Shown here in pieces: positions 1-7,416 of a stretch of 64,000 nucleotides of DNA (its first letter is position 1; each line of letters begins with the position of its first letter). Below the pieces are notes generated by a model. The model did no database searches. It was not told the DNA's origin and saw nothing but the letters and a program-made list of their open reading frames with translations. Position numbers and translations under genes: made by a program. The DNA is from Pseudomonadota bacterium (GTDB taxonomy: Bacteria > Pseudomonadota > Alphaproteobacteria > Rhizobiales > Rhizobiaceae): assembly GCA_023451735.1 (NCBI GenBank), contig JAEXYH010000015.1, forward strand, positions 71,784 to 135,783. Direction: 5' to 3'.

Positions 1-636
1 CGCCAGCGGCGCCCGCGGCGTCGCCAGCAGATCGCGGATACGTCCGAAGCCCAACTTGCTTAGATCGCTCACGATGTCCGGAGGCAGCCGCAGCGCCGCG
101 ATCGGCAACCGCTCGACTGCTTCTCGCGTGGTCCCCGCTGGCGATATCACGCTCTCGTCGGCAGAGAAGCGCGCCAGTGCATGCGACGCGCCCCAGGCGT
201 CTGAGATAGCGACTCGCGACATAATGCCTGCTTGGCGAAGCCGCCTGCCGACGTCAGCCGTCATGGCCGCCTCTCCGCCGTGCAAGTGGTCGGCACCGGC
301 GGTGTCCATGACGAGACCGTCCGGAGCATCCGTCGCGACAACCGGCGAGTAGCGCAGCGCCCAAACTGCGAGCCGGCCGAGGGCCTTCGCATCGGCTTCC
401 GGATCCGCGGGCTGAACGACGAGATCCGGAACGAGCGCCTGCGCTTTCGTAGCCGGCATTCCCGACCGTAGACCTAGTCGGGCGGCGACGGCGTTCACTG
501 CGGTCACGGCACGCTGGCGACCCTGCTGGCCGACGAGGACTAGCGGCTTCGTGCCGTCAGGCGCGCCGGCGCCCATCGCGCGCATCATGCGATCGACGGG
601 CCAGGTCGGCAGATATATCGAGACGACCCTCGGCAT
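1..636 (-). CDS. imuB: ImuB, Y-family polymerase-like mutasome subunit (3' end outside window)
   Basis: Reading from 636 down to the window edge gives 212 codons starting MPRVVSIYLPTWPVDR, the usual opening of ImuB, followed by the N-terminal palm/fingers part of a Y-family polymerase fold. In this family ImuB is a catalytically inactive adaptor that links ImuA and the polymerase DnaE2 to the beta clamp during translesion synthesis. The start overlaps the end of imuA by 80 bp, which is typical of imuA-imuB-dnaE2 operons and implies coupled translation. The C-terminal half and any dnaE2 lie outside the window. Expression should follow the LexA box upstream of imuA. The identity is firm; completeness cannot be judged. 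Confidence 0.93.
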   Translation of the reverse strand, partial: MPRVVSIYLPTWPVDRMMRAMGAGAPDGTKPLVLVGQQGRQRAVTAVNAVAARLGLRSGMPATKAQALVPDLVVQPADPEADAKALGRLAVWALRYSPVVATDAPDGLVMDTAGADHLHGGEAAMTADVGRRLRQAGIMSRVAISDAWGASHALARFSADESVISPAGTTREAVERLPIAALRLPPDIVSDLSKLGFGRIRDLLATPRAPLA

Positions 637-1309
637 CGCAGGCTTCCACAACGAAATCCGCGCTTTCTCCGGCGCGGCATCGGATCAGTTCTAGAAGCCA
701 CTTCGCCCGCCCTACGCCCGGAACCGGCAAAGGCTCCGACGGGAGAGCCGAGACCCGCCACCTGGTCACCGACGCCGTCGGTTGTCCGAAATCGGCCGCT
801 TCGGCCTGGCGTCGCCACCGCCTCACGGCGATCGCCATGGTTCCGGAGGCTTCGGCCGCCAAGTGAAGGCGGCGCGAGGACGTCATCGACAGGCGCGAAA
901 TCTCGGCGACCACCGCCCCTAGACCACCGTGTCGCGCGCCCTCCTCGAAGCTCGCCAGCAGCGCTTTCTCGTCGCCGGTCTCGACGTAGATGACCCGCTC
1001 CGGCGCGAGGCCTGCTTGAGCAAGCGCTGCAGCGAACAGGTCATGCCGGGTGACGCACCACAGGACTTGGCCCTTCGTCCGCGCGGCGATACCTGCGGCG
1101 AACAACGCCGCCGCGGCGCCATCGACGGCGCCATTGCCGCCCCCGGCGACTTCATGCAGCGCTCCGACGGCCAACCCGCCGCCGGGCAGTCGTTCATCGA
1201 TGGCCCGGACACCGAAAGGCAATACGGACCGCGCGCGGGCGGGCGATGTATCGAGCCGGCCGACTCTTGCGCGTAGATCGTCCAGAATTTCGAGCGCGGC
1301 CCCTTTCAT
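557..1309 (-). CDS. imuA: ImuA, RecA-like mutasome protein (copy 1)
   Basis: This 250-residue protein has the RecA/SulA-like ImuA fold: a core starting near residue 28 (LPFGVRAIDERLPGGGL), then GALHEVAGGG and a run of short beta-alpha units. It closely resembles, but is not identical to, the second copy at 15884-16636. ImuA recruits ImuB and DnaE2 to stalled forks for damage-induced mutagenesis. The gene is first in the operon, overlaps imuB by 80 bp, and has a perfect LexA box 29 bp upstream, so SOS control is well supported. Confidence 0.93.
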   Translation of the reverse strand: MKGAALEILDDLRARVGRLDTSPARARSVLPFGVRAIDERLPGGGLAVGALHEVAGGGNGAVDGAAAALFAAGIAARTKGQVLWCVTRHDLFAAALAQAGLAPERVIYVETGDEKALLASFEEGARHGGLGAVVAEISRLSMTSSRRLHLAAEASGTMAIAVRRWRRQAEAADFGQPTASVTRWRVSALPSEPLPVPGVGRAKWLLELIRCRAGESADFVVEACDAEGRLDISADLARRSHDARDGRRRA

Positions 1310-1337
1310 CGGGCTCCAACCTACGGCATGAGTTATC

Positions 1338-1352
1338 GTTCATGATATGTTC
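1338..1352. promoter_or_regulatory. LexA (SOS) box between imuA and the SRAP-dinB operon
   Basis: GTTC-ATGATAT-GTTC matches the alphaproteobacterial LexA operator GTTC-N7-GTTC exactly. It lies 29 bp from the imuA start and 136 bp from the SRAP start, so it should repress imuA-imuB and could also act on the divergent SRAP-dinB operon. Confidence 0.88.
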
Positions 1353-1488
1353 TTTCGAGGCAGCGGGAGTCAACGGCCCGATTTCGATCTCGGGTCGCCA
1401 TTCCGTTCGCACCCGATTGAATCCGCTCCGGAATTGAGCTGATTTATTTTTTTGACGTCTTTCGGTGTGGAGCCGCAGGATACCGCAT

Positions 1489-2211
1489 ATGTGCAATCTC
1501 TATTCGATGACCAAGGGTCAGCAGGCGATCCGCCAGCTCTTCACGGTCACCAACGACACCACAGGCAATCTGCCCTCGTTCCCCGGCATCTTTCCGGACA
1601 AGATGGCGCCGGTCGTCAGACACGCCGAGGGTGGTCGCGAACTCACGATGCTGCGTTGGGGTATGCCCTCGTCGTCGCAGGCGATCTTCAAGAAGGCCAC
1701 GGTCCGTGCCGAGAAGCTTGCGGCGAAGGGCAAACAGCACGATTTCAAGGAGCTGCTGCGGATGGAGCCCGACAAGGGCATGACCAACATCCGGAACACG
1801 ACGAGCAAGCACTGGAAACGTTGGTTCGGCGTCGAGCACCGCTGCATCGTGCCGATGTCGTCGTTCAGCGAGTTCAACAAGGACGCCGGCGGCGACATCT
1901 GGTTCGCGCTGGACGAGAGCCGTCCCCTCGTCTGTTTCGCAGGCCTATGGACGAATTGGACGTCGGTCCGGATGATCAAGGAAGGCGAGACCACAAACGA
2001 CCTTTTCGCGTTCCTCACCACGGATGCGAACGCCGAGGTATACGCCGTCCACCCAAAGGCAATGCCTGTCATCCTCACCAAGTCCGAAGAAGTCGACGTC
2101 TGGATGCGAGCCCCCTGGGACGAAGCCAAGGATCTGCAGCGCAAACTTCCCGATGGATCACTCCAGATCGTGGGTCGGGGACAAAAGAAGGATGGGAGCG
2201 ATGCGAATTGA
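1489..2211 (+). CDS. SRAP (SOS response-associated peptidase, YedK/HMCES family)
   Basis: The 240-residue product begins MCNLYSMTKGQQAIRQLF. After removal of Met1, Cys2 is the catalytic nucleophile of the SRAP family, which is why the ATG at 1489 is chosen over an in-frame upstream start. The conserved HRCIVPMSSFSEF segment and the late YAVHPKAMPVILTK segment, with the family's active-site His, are present. Members form a covalent thiazolidine crosslink with abasic sites in single-stranded DNA and protect them. The gene is first of an operon with a small secreted-like protein and dinB, divergent from imuA, so abasic-site shielding is grouped with translesion synthesis. Confidence 0.93.
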   Translation: MCNLYSMTKGQQAIRQLFTVTNDTTGNLPSFPGIFPDKMAPVVRHAEGGRELTMLRWGMPSSSQAIFKKATVRAEKLAAKGKQHDFKELLRMEPDKGMTNIRNTTSKHWKRWFGVEHRCIVPMSSFSEFNKDAGGDIWFALDESRPLVCFAGLWTNWTSVRMIKEGETTNDLFAFLTTDANAEVYAVHPKAMPVILTKSEEVDVWMRAPWDEAKDLQRKLPDGSLQIVGRGQKKDGSDAN

Positions 2212-2470
2212 GTGGATTGCCCTGCTCGCCTTGATCATGCCGACCGCCGTCGCGGCTCAAGACATCACGCAGCGTCCGGTACGCACCGAGAAGATCACCG
2301 GAACACCAACAGGCGTCGGACTCTACGAAGTGGCACCGGACGGTACGGTCCTCATTGATTGGCGCGCCGTCGAGGCGACCGCCGAAGGGCCGGCCGACCG
2401 GTCCACGACGCCGATCGCGAAGATGATGATGGCCGTGCGGGATGGTAAATGGAAGCCGATGTCACGTTGA
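2201..2470 (+). CDS. Small exported hypothetical protein
   Basis: An 89-residue protein starting MRIEWIALLALIMPTAVAAQ, a clear signal peptide with an AQA-like cleavage region. The mature part has no domain I recognise (PDGTVLIDWRAVEATA). The start overlaps the SRAP stop by 11 bp, and its end overlaps the dinB start by 22 bp, so it is translationally embedded in the SRAP-dinB operon. An exported protein between two DNA-repair genes is odd and its role is unknown. Confidence 0.7.
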   Translation: MRIEWIALLALIMPTAVAAQDITQRPVRTEKITGTPTGVGLYEVAPDGTVLIDWRAVEATAEGPADRSTTPIAKMMMAVRDGKWKPMSR

Positions 2471-3558
2471 GCGAAGAAGGAACTCCTACCGAGGCCCGCC
2501 AGCGCAAAATCATCCATATCGACATGGACGCCTTCTACGCGTCAGTCGAGCAGCGGGACAATCCGGAGCTTCGCGGCAGGCCGGTCGCGGTTGGAGGTTC
2601 GCGGGAGCGCGGGGTCGTGGCCGCAGCGAGCTATGAGGCCCGCAAATTCGGCGTCCGATCCGCGATGCCTTCCGTCACCGCCAAGCGTCAGTGCCCGGAC
2701 CTCATCTTCGTGAAGCCGCGCTTCGAGGTCTACAAGGAAATCAGCCAGCAGATACGCGAGATATTCGCCGAACATACGCCGGTCATCGAGCCGCTCTCGC
2801 TGGACGAGGCCTATCTCGACGTCACCGAAAACCTGCAGGACATTCCGCTCGCACGCGACATCGCCTTGGCAATTCGCGCGAAGATCAAGGCGGAGACCGG
2901 TCTCAATGCTTCGGCCGGAATCTCCTACAACAAGTTCCTTGCCAAACTTGCCTCCGATCACCGCAAGCCGAACGGCCAATACGTCATCTCTCCTGAAATG
3001 GGCCCGGCATTCGCCGAGTCCCTGCCCGTCGGCAAGTTTCACGGCATCGGACCCGCGACCGCGACCAAGTTCAACGCACTCGGCATCCGGACGGGGCTCG
3101 ACATCCGCAATCAGACCCTCGCGTTTCTCGAAGCTCATTTCGGAAAGTCGGGGACATATTACTACTGGATCTCGCGTGGCATCGACGAACGTCCGGTGCG
3201 TGCGAACCGCATCCGCAAGTCTGTCGGTGCCGAGAACACGTTCTTTGAGGACCTGACGGAGCTCGATGCCATGGTAGAGGCGCTACAGCCGCTCGTTGAG
3301 AAGGTCTGGCGCCACTGCGAAGCGACCGGCAATCGAGGGCGTACGGTCACGTTGAAGGTCAAGTTCTTCGATTTCGAGATCATGTCGCGGAGCCGATCGG
3401 TGCCCGCTTCCGTCGCAAGCCGCGCGGAGCTTGAGCAACTGTCGGTCTCGATTTTGAGGGCAGCGATGCCCCTATCCAAAGCGGTCCGCTTGTTGGGCGT
3501 ATCCTTGTCGTCCTTGCAAGAGACTACCGAAGAGACGCAACTTGATTTGGCAATCTAG
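2449..3558 (+). CDS. dinB: DNA polymerase IV, DinB (copy 1)
   Basis: A 369-residue Y-family polymerase. The catalytic motifs are visible: IDMDAFYASVEQRDN near residue 25 (metal-binding Asp) and SLDEAYLDV near residue 118 (Asp-Glu pair). The helix-hairpin-helix segment (HGIGPATATKFNALGI) and little-finger domain follow. It performs error-prone translesion synthesis. It is the last gene of the SRAP operon and is about 90% similar by eye to the dinB at 17473-18576, differing most at the extreme termini. Length and motifs indicate a complete gene. Confidence 0.95.
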   Translation: MEADVTLSEEGTPTEARQRKIIHIDMDAFYASVEQRDNPELRGRPVAVGGSRERGVVAAASYEARKFGVRSAMPSVTAKRQCPDLIFVKPRFEVYKEISQQIREIFAEHTPVIEPLSLDEAYLDVTENLQDIPLARDIALAIRAKIKAETGLNASAGISYNKFLAKLASDHRKPNGQYVISPEMGPAFAESLPVGKFHGIGPATATKFNALGIRTGLDIRNQTLAFLEAHFGKSGTYYYWISRGIDERPVRANRIRKSVGAENTFFEDLTELDAMVEALQPLVEKVWRHCEATGNRGRTVTLKVKFFDFEIMSRSRSVPASVASRAELEQLSVSILRAAMPLSKAVRLLGVSLSSLQETTEETQLDLAI

Positions 3559-3746
3559 CTCAAGCTGATTCGCGAAAATCCTAAAGGCCGTGGATCAGGC
3601 CAGCCCATGCAGTGCAGATGAGCGGATCGCCTGTATCGAGATCGATTCCCATGAAGTGGTACAGCCGGTGCTCCCGCAGTGTCAGGGGTTGATAAACCAG
3701 TCGTGGGCTTGAGTCCCCTGCCCGTCTCCCAGAGCCCGACGAGTGG

Positions 3747-3926
3747 GTGGTGACGTTCCGAGGCGGGCTCACCGCTGATGACGGAGCGCATCGAGCCTCA
3801 GCCATCCGGGAGAGGATGTGCCGCATATGGCGCACCTTCATCGATGGTCTTGCTGGTTCGTTCTTTAACGAAGTAGCGGATGTCCTGGTGGAAGCAAGCG
3901 AACTAAAGCACCTTGCTGGTGAATGA
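3747..3926 (+). CDS. Possible short coding remnant, unrecognised
   Basis: An open frame (open from 3696, GTG at 3747) gives about 59 residues with convincing composition, including RASAIRERMCRIWRTFIDGL and ending in EVADVLVEASELKHLAGE. It overlaps the 3' end of the minus-strand AlbA_2 gene by 62 bp. An upstream segment in another frame (EIDSHEVVQPVLPQCQ) suggests the 5' part of a decayed gene. I do not recognise the family. It could equally be a chance frame. Confidence 0.3.
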   Translation: MVTFRGGLTADDGAHRASAIRERMCRIWRTFIDGLAGSFFNEVADVLVEASELKHLAGE

Positions 3927-4836
3927 ACCATGCCTCCATGGATGAAAAGCCAGGGGTGTTGATCTCAAGTAGGATTGGCCATCTATGGCTCTGAGCCATC
4001 GAGCGCTCATGGAATTGCAATCCAAACCCAGTTCCATCCAGAGGCTGATCCACTTCCTTGAAGATAGGAAACGCGGGCGGAGAGCTTATCCGCTGATGGG
4101 TCCACTGTATCTTTCCGTAATCCGTCGTCTCCTCTTTCTTGAGGATGCTCCATGGAGGCTTCATTGTGTGAAGGGTCAAGTGCGCAGAGATACCGAGACG
4201 GATGAACGTGTGGTAGGCGGGCTGGGCGGAGTGGTTCTTGATCGTACCGAATATTTGTAGCGTCTTCGAGGTGTCCATATTCCTTTCAAATTCGAGTTGC
4301 GCTCTGTCGCCGGTTTTGAAAGCGAGGTCTATCCATAGGTAGGGATGTGCCGCACGTCCGAGAACATCCTTGATCTCGTAGTCTTCCATCGGTCGAACTT
4401 CGAGAGCGAAGCGCTTGTAGTATCGCTTGTCCGGTGCCTGATGTGGTCCGGTTTGTGACTGGGGTACGCTGATGCAAAACCCCAGCCGGCCGTTGCCCAT
4501 ATCGATCTGGTCGATGTTGTACCCATTCATTCGAGGCTGAAGGCGAGAGTTCAGGATCTGGCCGATCCATTCTCTCGTGATTGTTGCGTCCTCGACACCA
4601 TCATCGACAACGACGGGCCCTTTGCTCTTCTTGTTTTCATTGATCCCAAAGATGATCTGCCCACCGGCGGAATTGGCGAGCGCAGATACATTGGCGCAAA
4701 GATCGACAATCTTGCCTTCGTCTTTGGTCAGCGCCCGCGAGTCCTTGAATTCGAGCGTCGTGCCCTCCACGGCCCCATCAGCTAGAAGCTTTTCAAGGTC
4801 AGCCCGGGTTCGATACGTCGGGAATTCATCAGCCAT
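3865..4836 (-). CDS. AlbA_2 (Schlafen-like) domain protein
   Basis: A 323-residue product. The N-terminal half has the AlbA_2/Schlafen pattern: GTTLEFKDSRAL near residue 28, then ANSAGGQIIFGI, a region known for nucleic-acid binding or ATPase-like folds in this broad family. The C-terminal half (from about residue 160) is unlike anything I know. Start chosen at 4836 because GAGG lies 7 bp upstream. Function is not known; such proteins occur as regulators and in defence loci. It stands alone between dinB and the iron-uptake genes. The C-terminus could be frameshifted, since coding-like sequence continues downstream in another frame. Confidence 0.7.
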   Translation of the reverse strand: MADEFPTYRTRADLEKLLADGAVEGTTLEFKDSRALTKDEGKIVDLCANVSALANSAGGQIIFGINENKKSKGPVVVDDGVEDATITREWIGQILNSRLQPRMNGYNIDQIDMGNGRLGFCISVPQSQTGPHQAPDKRYYKRFALEVRPMEDYEIKDVLGRAAHPYLWIDLAFKTGDRAQLEFERNMDTSKTLQIFGTIKNHSAQPAYHTFIRLGISAHLTLHTMKPPWSILKKEETTDYGKIQWTHQRISSPPAFPIFKEVDQPLDGTGFGLQFHERSMAQSHRWPILLEINTPGFSSMEAWFIHQQGALVRLLPPGHPLLR

Positions 4837-4894
4837 TGTTCGCCTCAACGTGAATATGTTTCCGATAGCATCCTTTGCGTGTTCATAATAGCGG

Positions 4895-5155
4895 GTGAAC
4901 AGCGGACGAGCAGCGGCAACACGTAAAGACGAGGCTCCTGTCGGTACGCCGTTTGCACCGGATCAATCGGGCAACATATATGGCATGCCGAAAGGCATTC
5001 TTAGCCTCGATACTCGCGTGCGTCGCTTGCTTGAGGGCGAGGAGCCATTGTCCGAGGCCATAGCTGACACCATCGGCAAAGCCGTCGGTTCGGATAGCCG
5101 AGCTGCTCGCAGGACTTCCAAATCTGAGCCCAACCGCTTCATTGCCATTGGGTGA
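4895..5155 (+). CDS. Small protein with a degenerate DUF5681-like motif
   Basis: An 86-residue frame starting at GTG. The segment TPFAPDQSGNIYGMPKG resembles the FKPGQSGNPxGRPKG opening of DUF5681 proteins, which often accompany phage or mobile-element genes. The rest (RVRRLLEGEEPLSEAIADTIG) is helical. Key Gly-Arg positions of the motif are altered, so it may be a diverged or relic gene. No operon partner. Confidence 0.45.
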   Translation: MNSGRAAATRKDEAPVGTPFAPDQSGNIYGMPKGILSLDTRVRRLLEGEEPLSEAIADTIGKAVGSDSRAARRTSKSEPNRFIAIG

Positions 5156-5239
5156 TCTATCTACCCAAGCGGAGCCGTTATAACGCTCGATTTGGACGTC
5201 CGCTTTGCGCCATGAGGAGACACAGGCGAACGGCTCGCT

Positions 5240-5563
5240 TTATCGGAGCAGCACGATGATGACCGCCGTAGGAAGTCCGACGAGCGGCAGGAGCGCTAAC
5301 TTTGGATTTGTTGCGAGCAGACCAATTAGCGTCAGGCAGGCAATGGTCAGAATGCCAAACCACGCCGTTGTCCCGTTCGCCCAGCCCCATGATTGTGCGG
5401 TCACAGGCAGCGCCAGAAATAGAGCGATGGTCCCGACACAGCGCAGTATCACGACGATCGGCTGGAAGAATGGTCGTCCACGCAGGCTGCGCGCGTGCGA
5501 GGGCATCGCGAAGCAGATTGCAGACCAGCCGGCATAGGTGAGCGCGAATGCGAGGGCGATCAT
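5240..5563 (-). CDS. DUF3325 family membrane protein of iron-uptake operon
   Basis: A 107-residue protein with three to four hydrophobic segments, beginning MIALAFALTYAGWSAICFAM. Small DUF3325 membrane proteins typically close operons containing a TonB receptor and PepSY protein. The start is fixed by a 4-bp overlap (ATGA) with the PepSY stop. Inner membrane; an accessory role in ferric-siderophore reduction or uptake is inferred from context only. Confidence 0.75.
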   Translation of the reverse strand: MIALAFALTYAGWSAICFAMPSHARSLRGRPFFQPIVVILRCVGTIALFLALPVTAQSWGWANGTTAWFGILTIACLTLIGLLATNPKLALLPLVGLPTAVIIVLLR

Positions 5564-7104
5564 GCGGTGGCCTCCCCGTATTTCGCGTAATAGGCCGCGC
5601 TCATTCCGAAAAACGCCGCCGTGGCGAGTGCCGTGAGATCGAAACCTGCGAAAACCCAGTCGCCGCTTATGAGACTGGCTGGCAGTCCGCGCCCGGTCGT
5701 GAGGGCGTTGACGAGCGGTACCGCCGCGAACATCGCCGCAGCGAACCATAATTGCTCACGCCATGCCGCTCGCTGCGGGCGTATCGCCGCGTGCAGACCC
5801 GCGACGAGCCAAACCGCGAAGAAGCAGCCGACCTCCCACACCGTGCGTCCCGGCGATGCTGCGGAGACCAACCTGTTGCAAAGTAAGTAGGCGGCTATGG
5901 CGATGGGCAGACCGGTAATGGCCGTGACATTGAGTGCATCGACGATCTTGTGGCCGACAGTCGCGATGTTGCGTCGCCGCTTCACCGCCCACAGGACGAG
6001 GCCCGTAGCGATCATGGCACAGCCGACGACGCCGGAGATGAAGAATATCCAGCGTAACCAGATGTCGGAAAACCGCGCCAAATGCAGGCCATGGAATATG
6101 CCGCGCGCCTCGGCGGCCGCGCCGGTAGGCGGTGTTTTCGAGATGACGGCGCCAGTGGTGCCATCGAACATCATCGACTGCACCGCATGCGAAATGCGCT
6201 CGCTGTCCTGGCGCACAAGGCGGATCGTGGCGGCCTGGTCGCCGGGATTATCGATGACGAGACGACCGGCGGTTCCCCCTTGCCATTCTGCAGAAGCCGC
6301 AGCGAGGAGCGGTGCAATCGGCGTCAGCGGTGCGGCGATATTGACCGCCTTGCGCGGTGGCGCGTCGTCGAACATCTCGACGACGAATTTCTGACGCCCG
6401 TCGGGATACATCGCCTCGATACCCCAAGGCAGATAGAGCGGCAGCAGCGTGATCAAGCCGGTATAGGTGATCATCACGTGAAATGGCAGTGCCACCACGC
6501 CGAATGCGTTATGGGCGTCGAGCCAGGAACGTTGCCCCTTGCGCGGCCGGAACGTGAAAAAATCCTTGAAGATGCGCCGATGGGTAATGACGCCGCTGAC
6601 AAAGGCGACGAGCATGACGATAGCTGCGGTGCAGGTTAGATAGCGGCCGAAACGCTGCGGCATGTAGAGATCGAAGTGAAAGTAATAGAGGAAGTCGCCG
6701 CCCGCGGTGTTGCGCGCCTTGATCGGAGCGCCACTGGCAGGGTCGAGCGTCAATCGCGTTGCGGGCGGTCCAGTCCTTGGATCGCGCAGCACCAGGGCTG
6801 ATGTCACCGGCGTGCGATCGGTCGGCAGATCGATCATCCAGCGCCGCGCGCCAACACCGTTCGCGCCGAGCTGTCCGAGCGCCGCATCAGCGGCAACTTC
6901 CGGCGTGGTCGCGGCGAGTTGGCCGATTTCAGGCCGCATCCACAGCGAGATCTCGTCGCGGAAATAGCTGACCGTACCAGTAACGAAGATAGCGAACAGC
7001 AACCAGCCGAACAGTAGTCCGCCCCAAGTGTGCAGTTCCGCCATTGCTGGCCGCAGCCCACGTTCAGCGGCGGGGCGTGACGCATGAACGGCGGTGATGC
7101 TCAT
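5560..7104 (-). CDS. PepSY-associated transmembrane protein (siderophore-iron reductase type)
   Basis: A 514-residue inner-membrane protein starting MSITAVHASRPAAERG. TM1 is around residues 25-45 (GGLLFGWLLFAIFVTG), followed by a periplasmic PepSY region, TM2 near residue 140, LDAHNAFGVVALPFHVMITYTGL, a second periplasmic region and a C-terminal cluster of TM helices. Conserved His residues such as HTWGG and FHG-LH fit PepSY_TM proteins, several of which reduce ferric siderophores in the periplasm. It overlaps both neighbours by 4 bp, so the operon is tightly coupled. Confidence 0.88.
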   Translation of the reverse strand: MSITAVHASRPAAERGLRPAMAELHTWGGLLFGWLLFAIFVTGTVSYFRDEISLWMRPEIGQLAATTPEVAADAALGQLGANGVGARRWMIDLPTDRTPVTSALVLRDPRTGPPATRLTLDPASGAPIKARNTAGGDFLYYFHFDLYMPQRFGRYLTCTAAIVMLVAFVSGVITHRRIFKDFFTFRPRKGQRSWLDAHNAFGVVALPFHVMITYTGLITLLPLYLPWGIEAMYPDGRQKFVVEMFDDAPPRKAVNIAAPLTPIAPLLAAASAEWQGGTAGRLVIDNPGDQAATIRLVRQDSERISHAVQSMMFDGTTGAVISKTPPTGAAAEARGIFHGLHLARFSDIWLRWIFFISGVVGCAMIATGLVLWAVKRRRNIATVGHKIVDALNVTAITGLPIAIAAYLLCNRLVSAASPGRTVWEVGCFFAVWLVAGLHAAIRPQRAAWREQLWFAAAMFAAVPLVNALTTGRGLPASLISGDWVFAGFDLTALATAAFFGMSAAYYAKYGEATA

Positions 7105-7367
7105 GGGATGAAACGTGTCATAGCGCCAAGCGCGACGCAGGGAACAAGAATGCCGAGGCAGGCGCGCCACGTGTTGCGCGCGGCGAAGGCCCAGATAATG
7201 GCGACGACGTTGACGACGAAGCCGATCATGGCGCCAGTCAACACCGCTTCCAGCCTCACGGCTGGCAGCGCCTTGGCGAGAAACAGCGCGACGATGGCGC
7301 TGAGAACGTAACCGCCGACGAAACCGGTCAGGATGCGTGCCGTCATCGGCAGCCATGTCGGTTTCAT
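7101..7367 (-). CDS. DUF3649 family membrane protein (iron uptake)
   Basis: An 88-residue protein with three hydrophobic segments (ILTGFVGGYVLSAIVALFL, AVLTGAMIGFVVNVVAII and a third near the C-terminus). It lies between the TonB receptor and the PepSY gene and ends with an ATGA overlap. The order receptor-DUF3649-PepSY-DUF3325 is a recurrent proteobacterial ferric-siderophore uptake arrangement. Its biochemical role is not established. Confidence 0.78.
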   Translation of the reverse strand: MKPTWLPMTARILTGFVGGYVLSAIVALFLAKALPAVRLEAVLTGAMIGFVVNVVAIIWAFAARNTWRACLGILVPCVALGAMTRFIP

Positions 7368-7416
7368 CGGCGATTGCCTTTCATCTCAGTTGCGCGGCCG
7401 CAGCCGCGCAAGTGCG

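Noticed and set aside
3555..3931. Minus-strand frames downstream of the AlbA_2 gene
   Set aside because: No family match and no ribosome site; composition is Ser/Arg-rich as in random frames. A decayed continuation of the AlbA_2 gene cannot be excluded.
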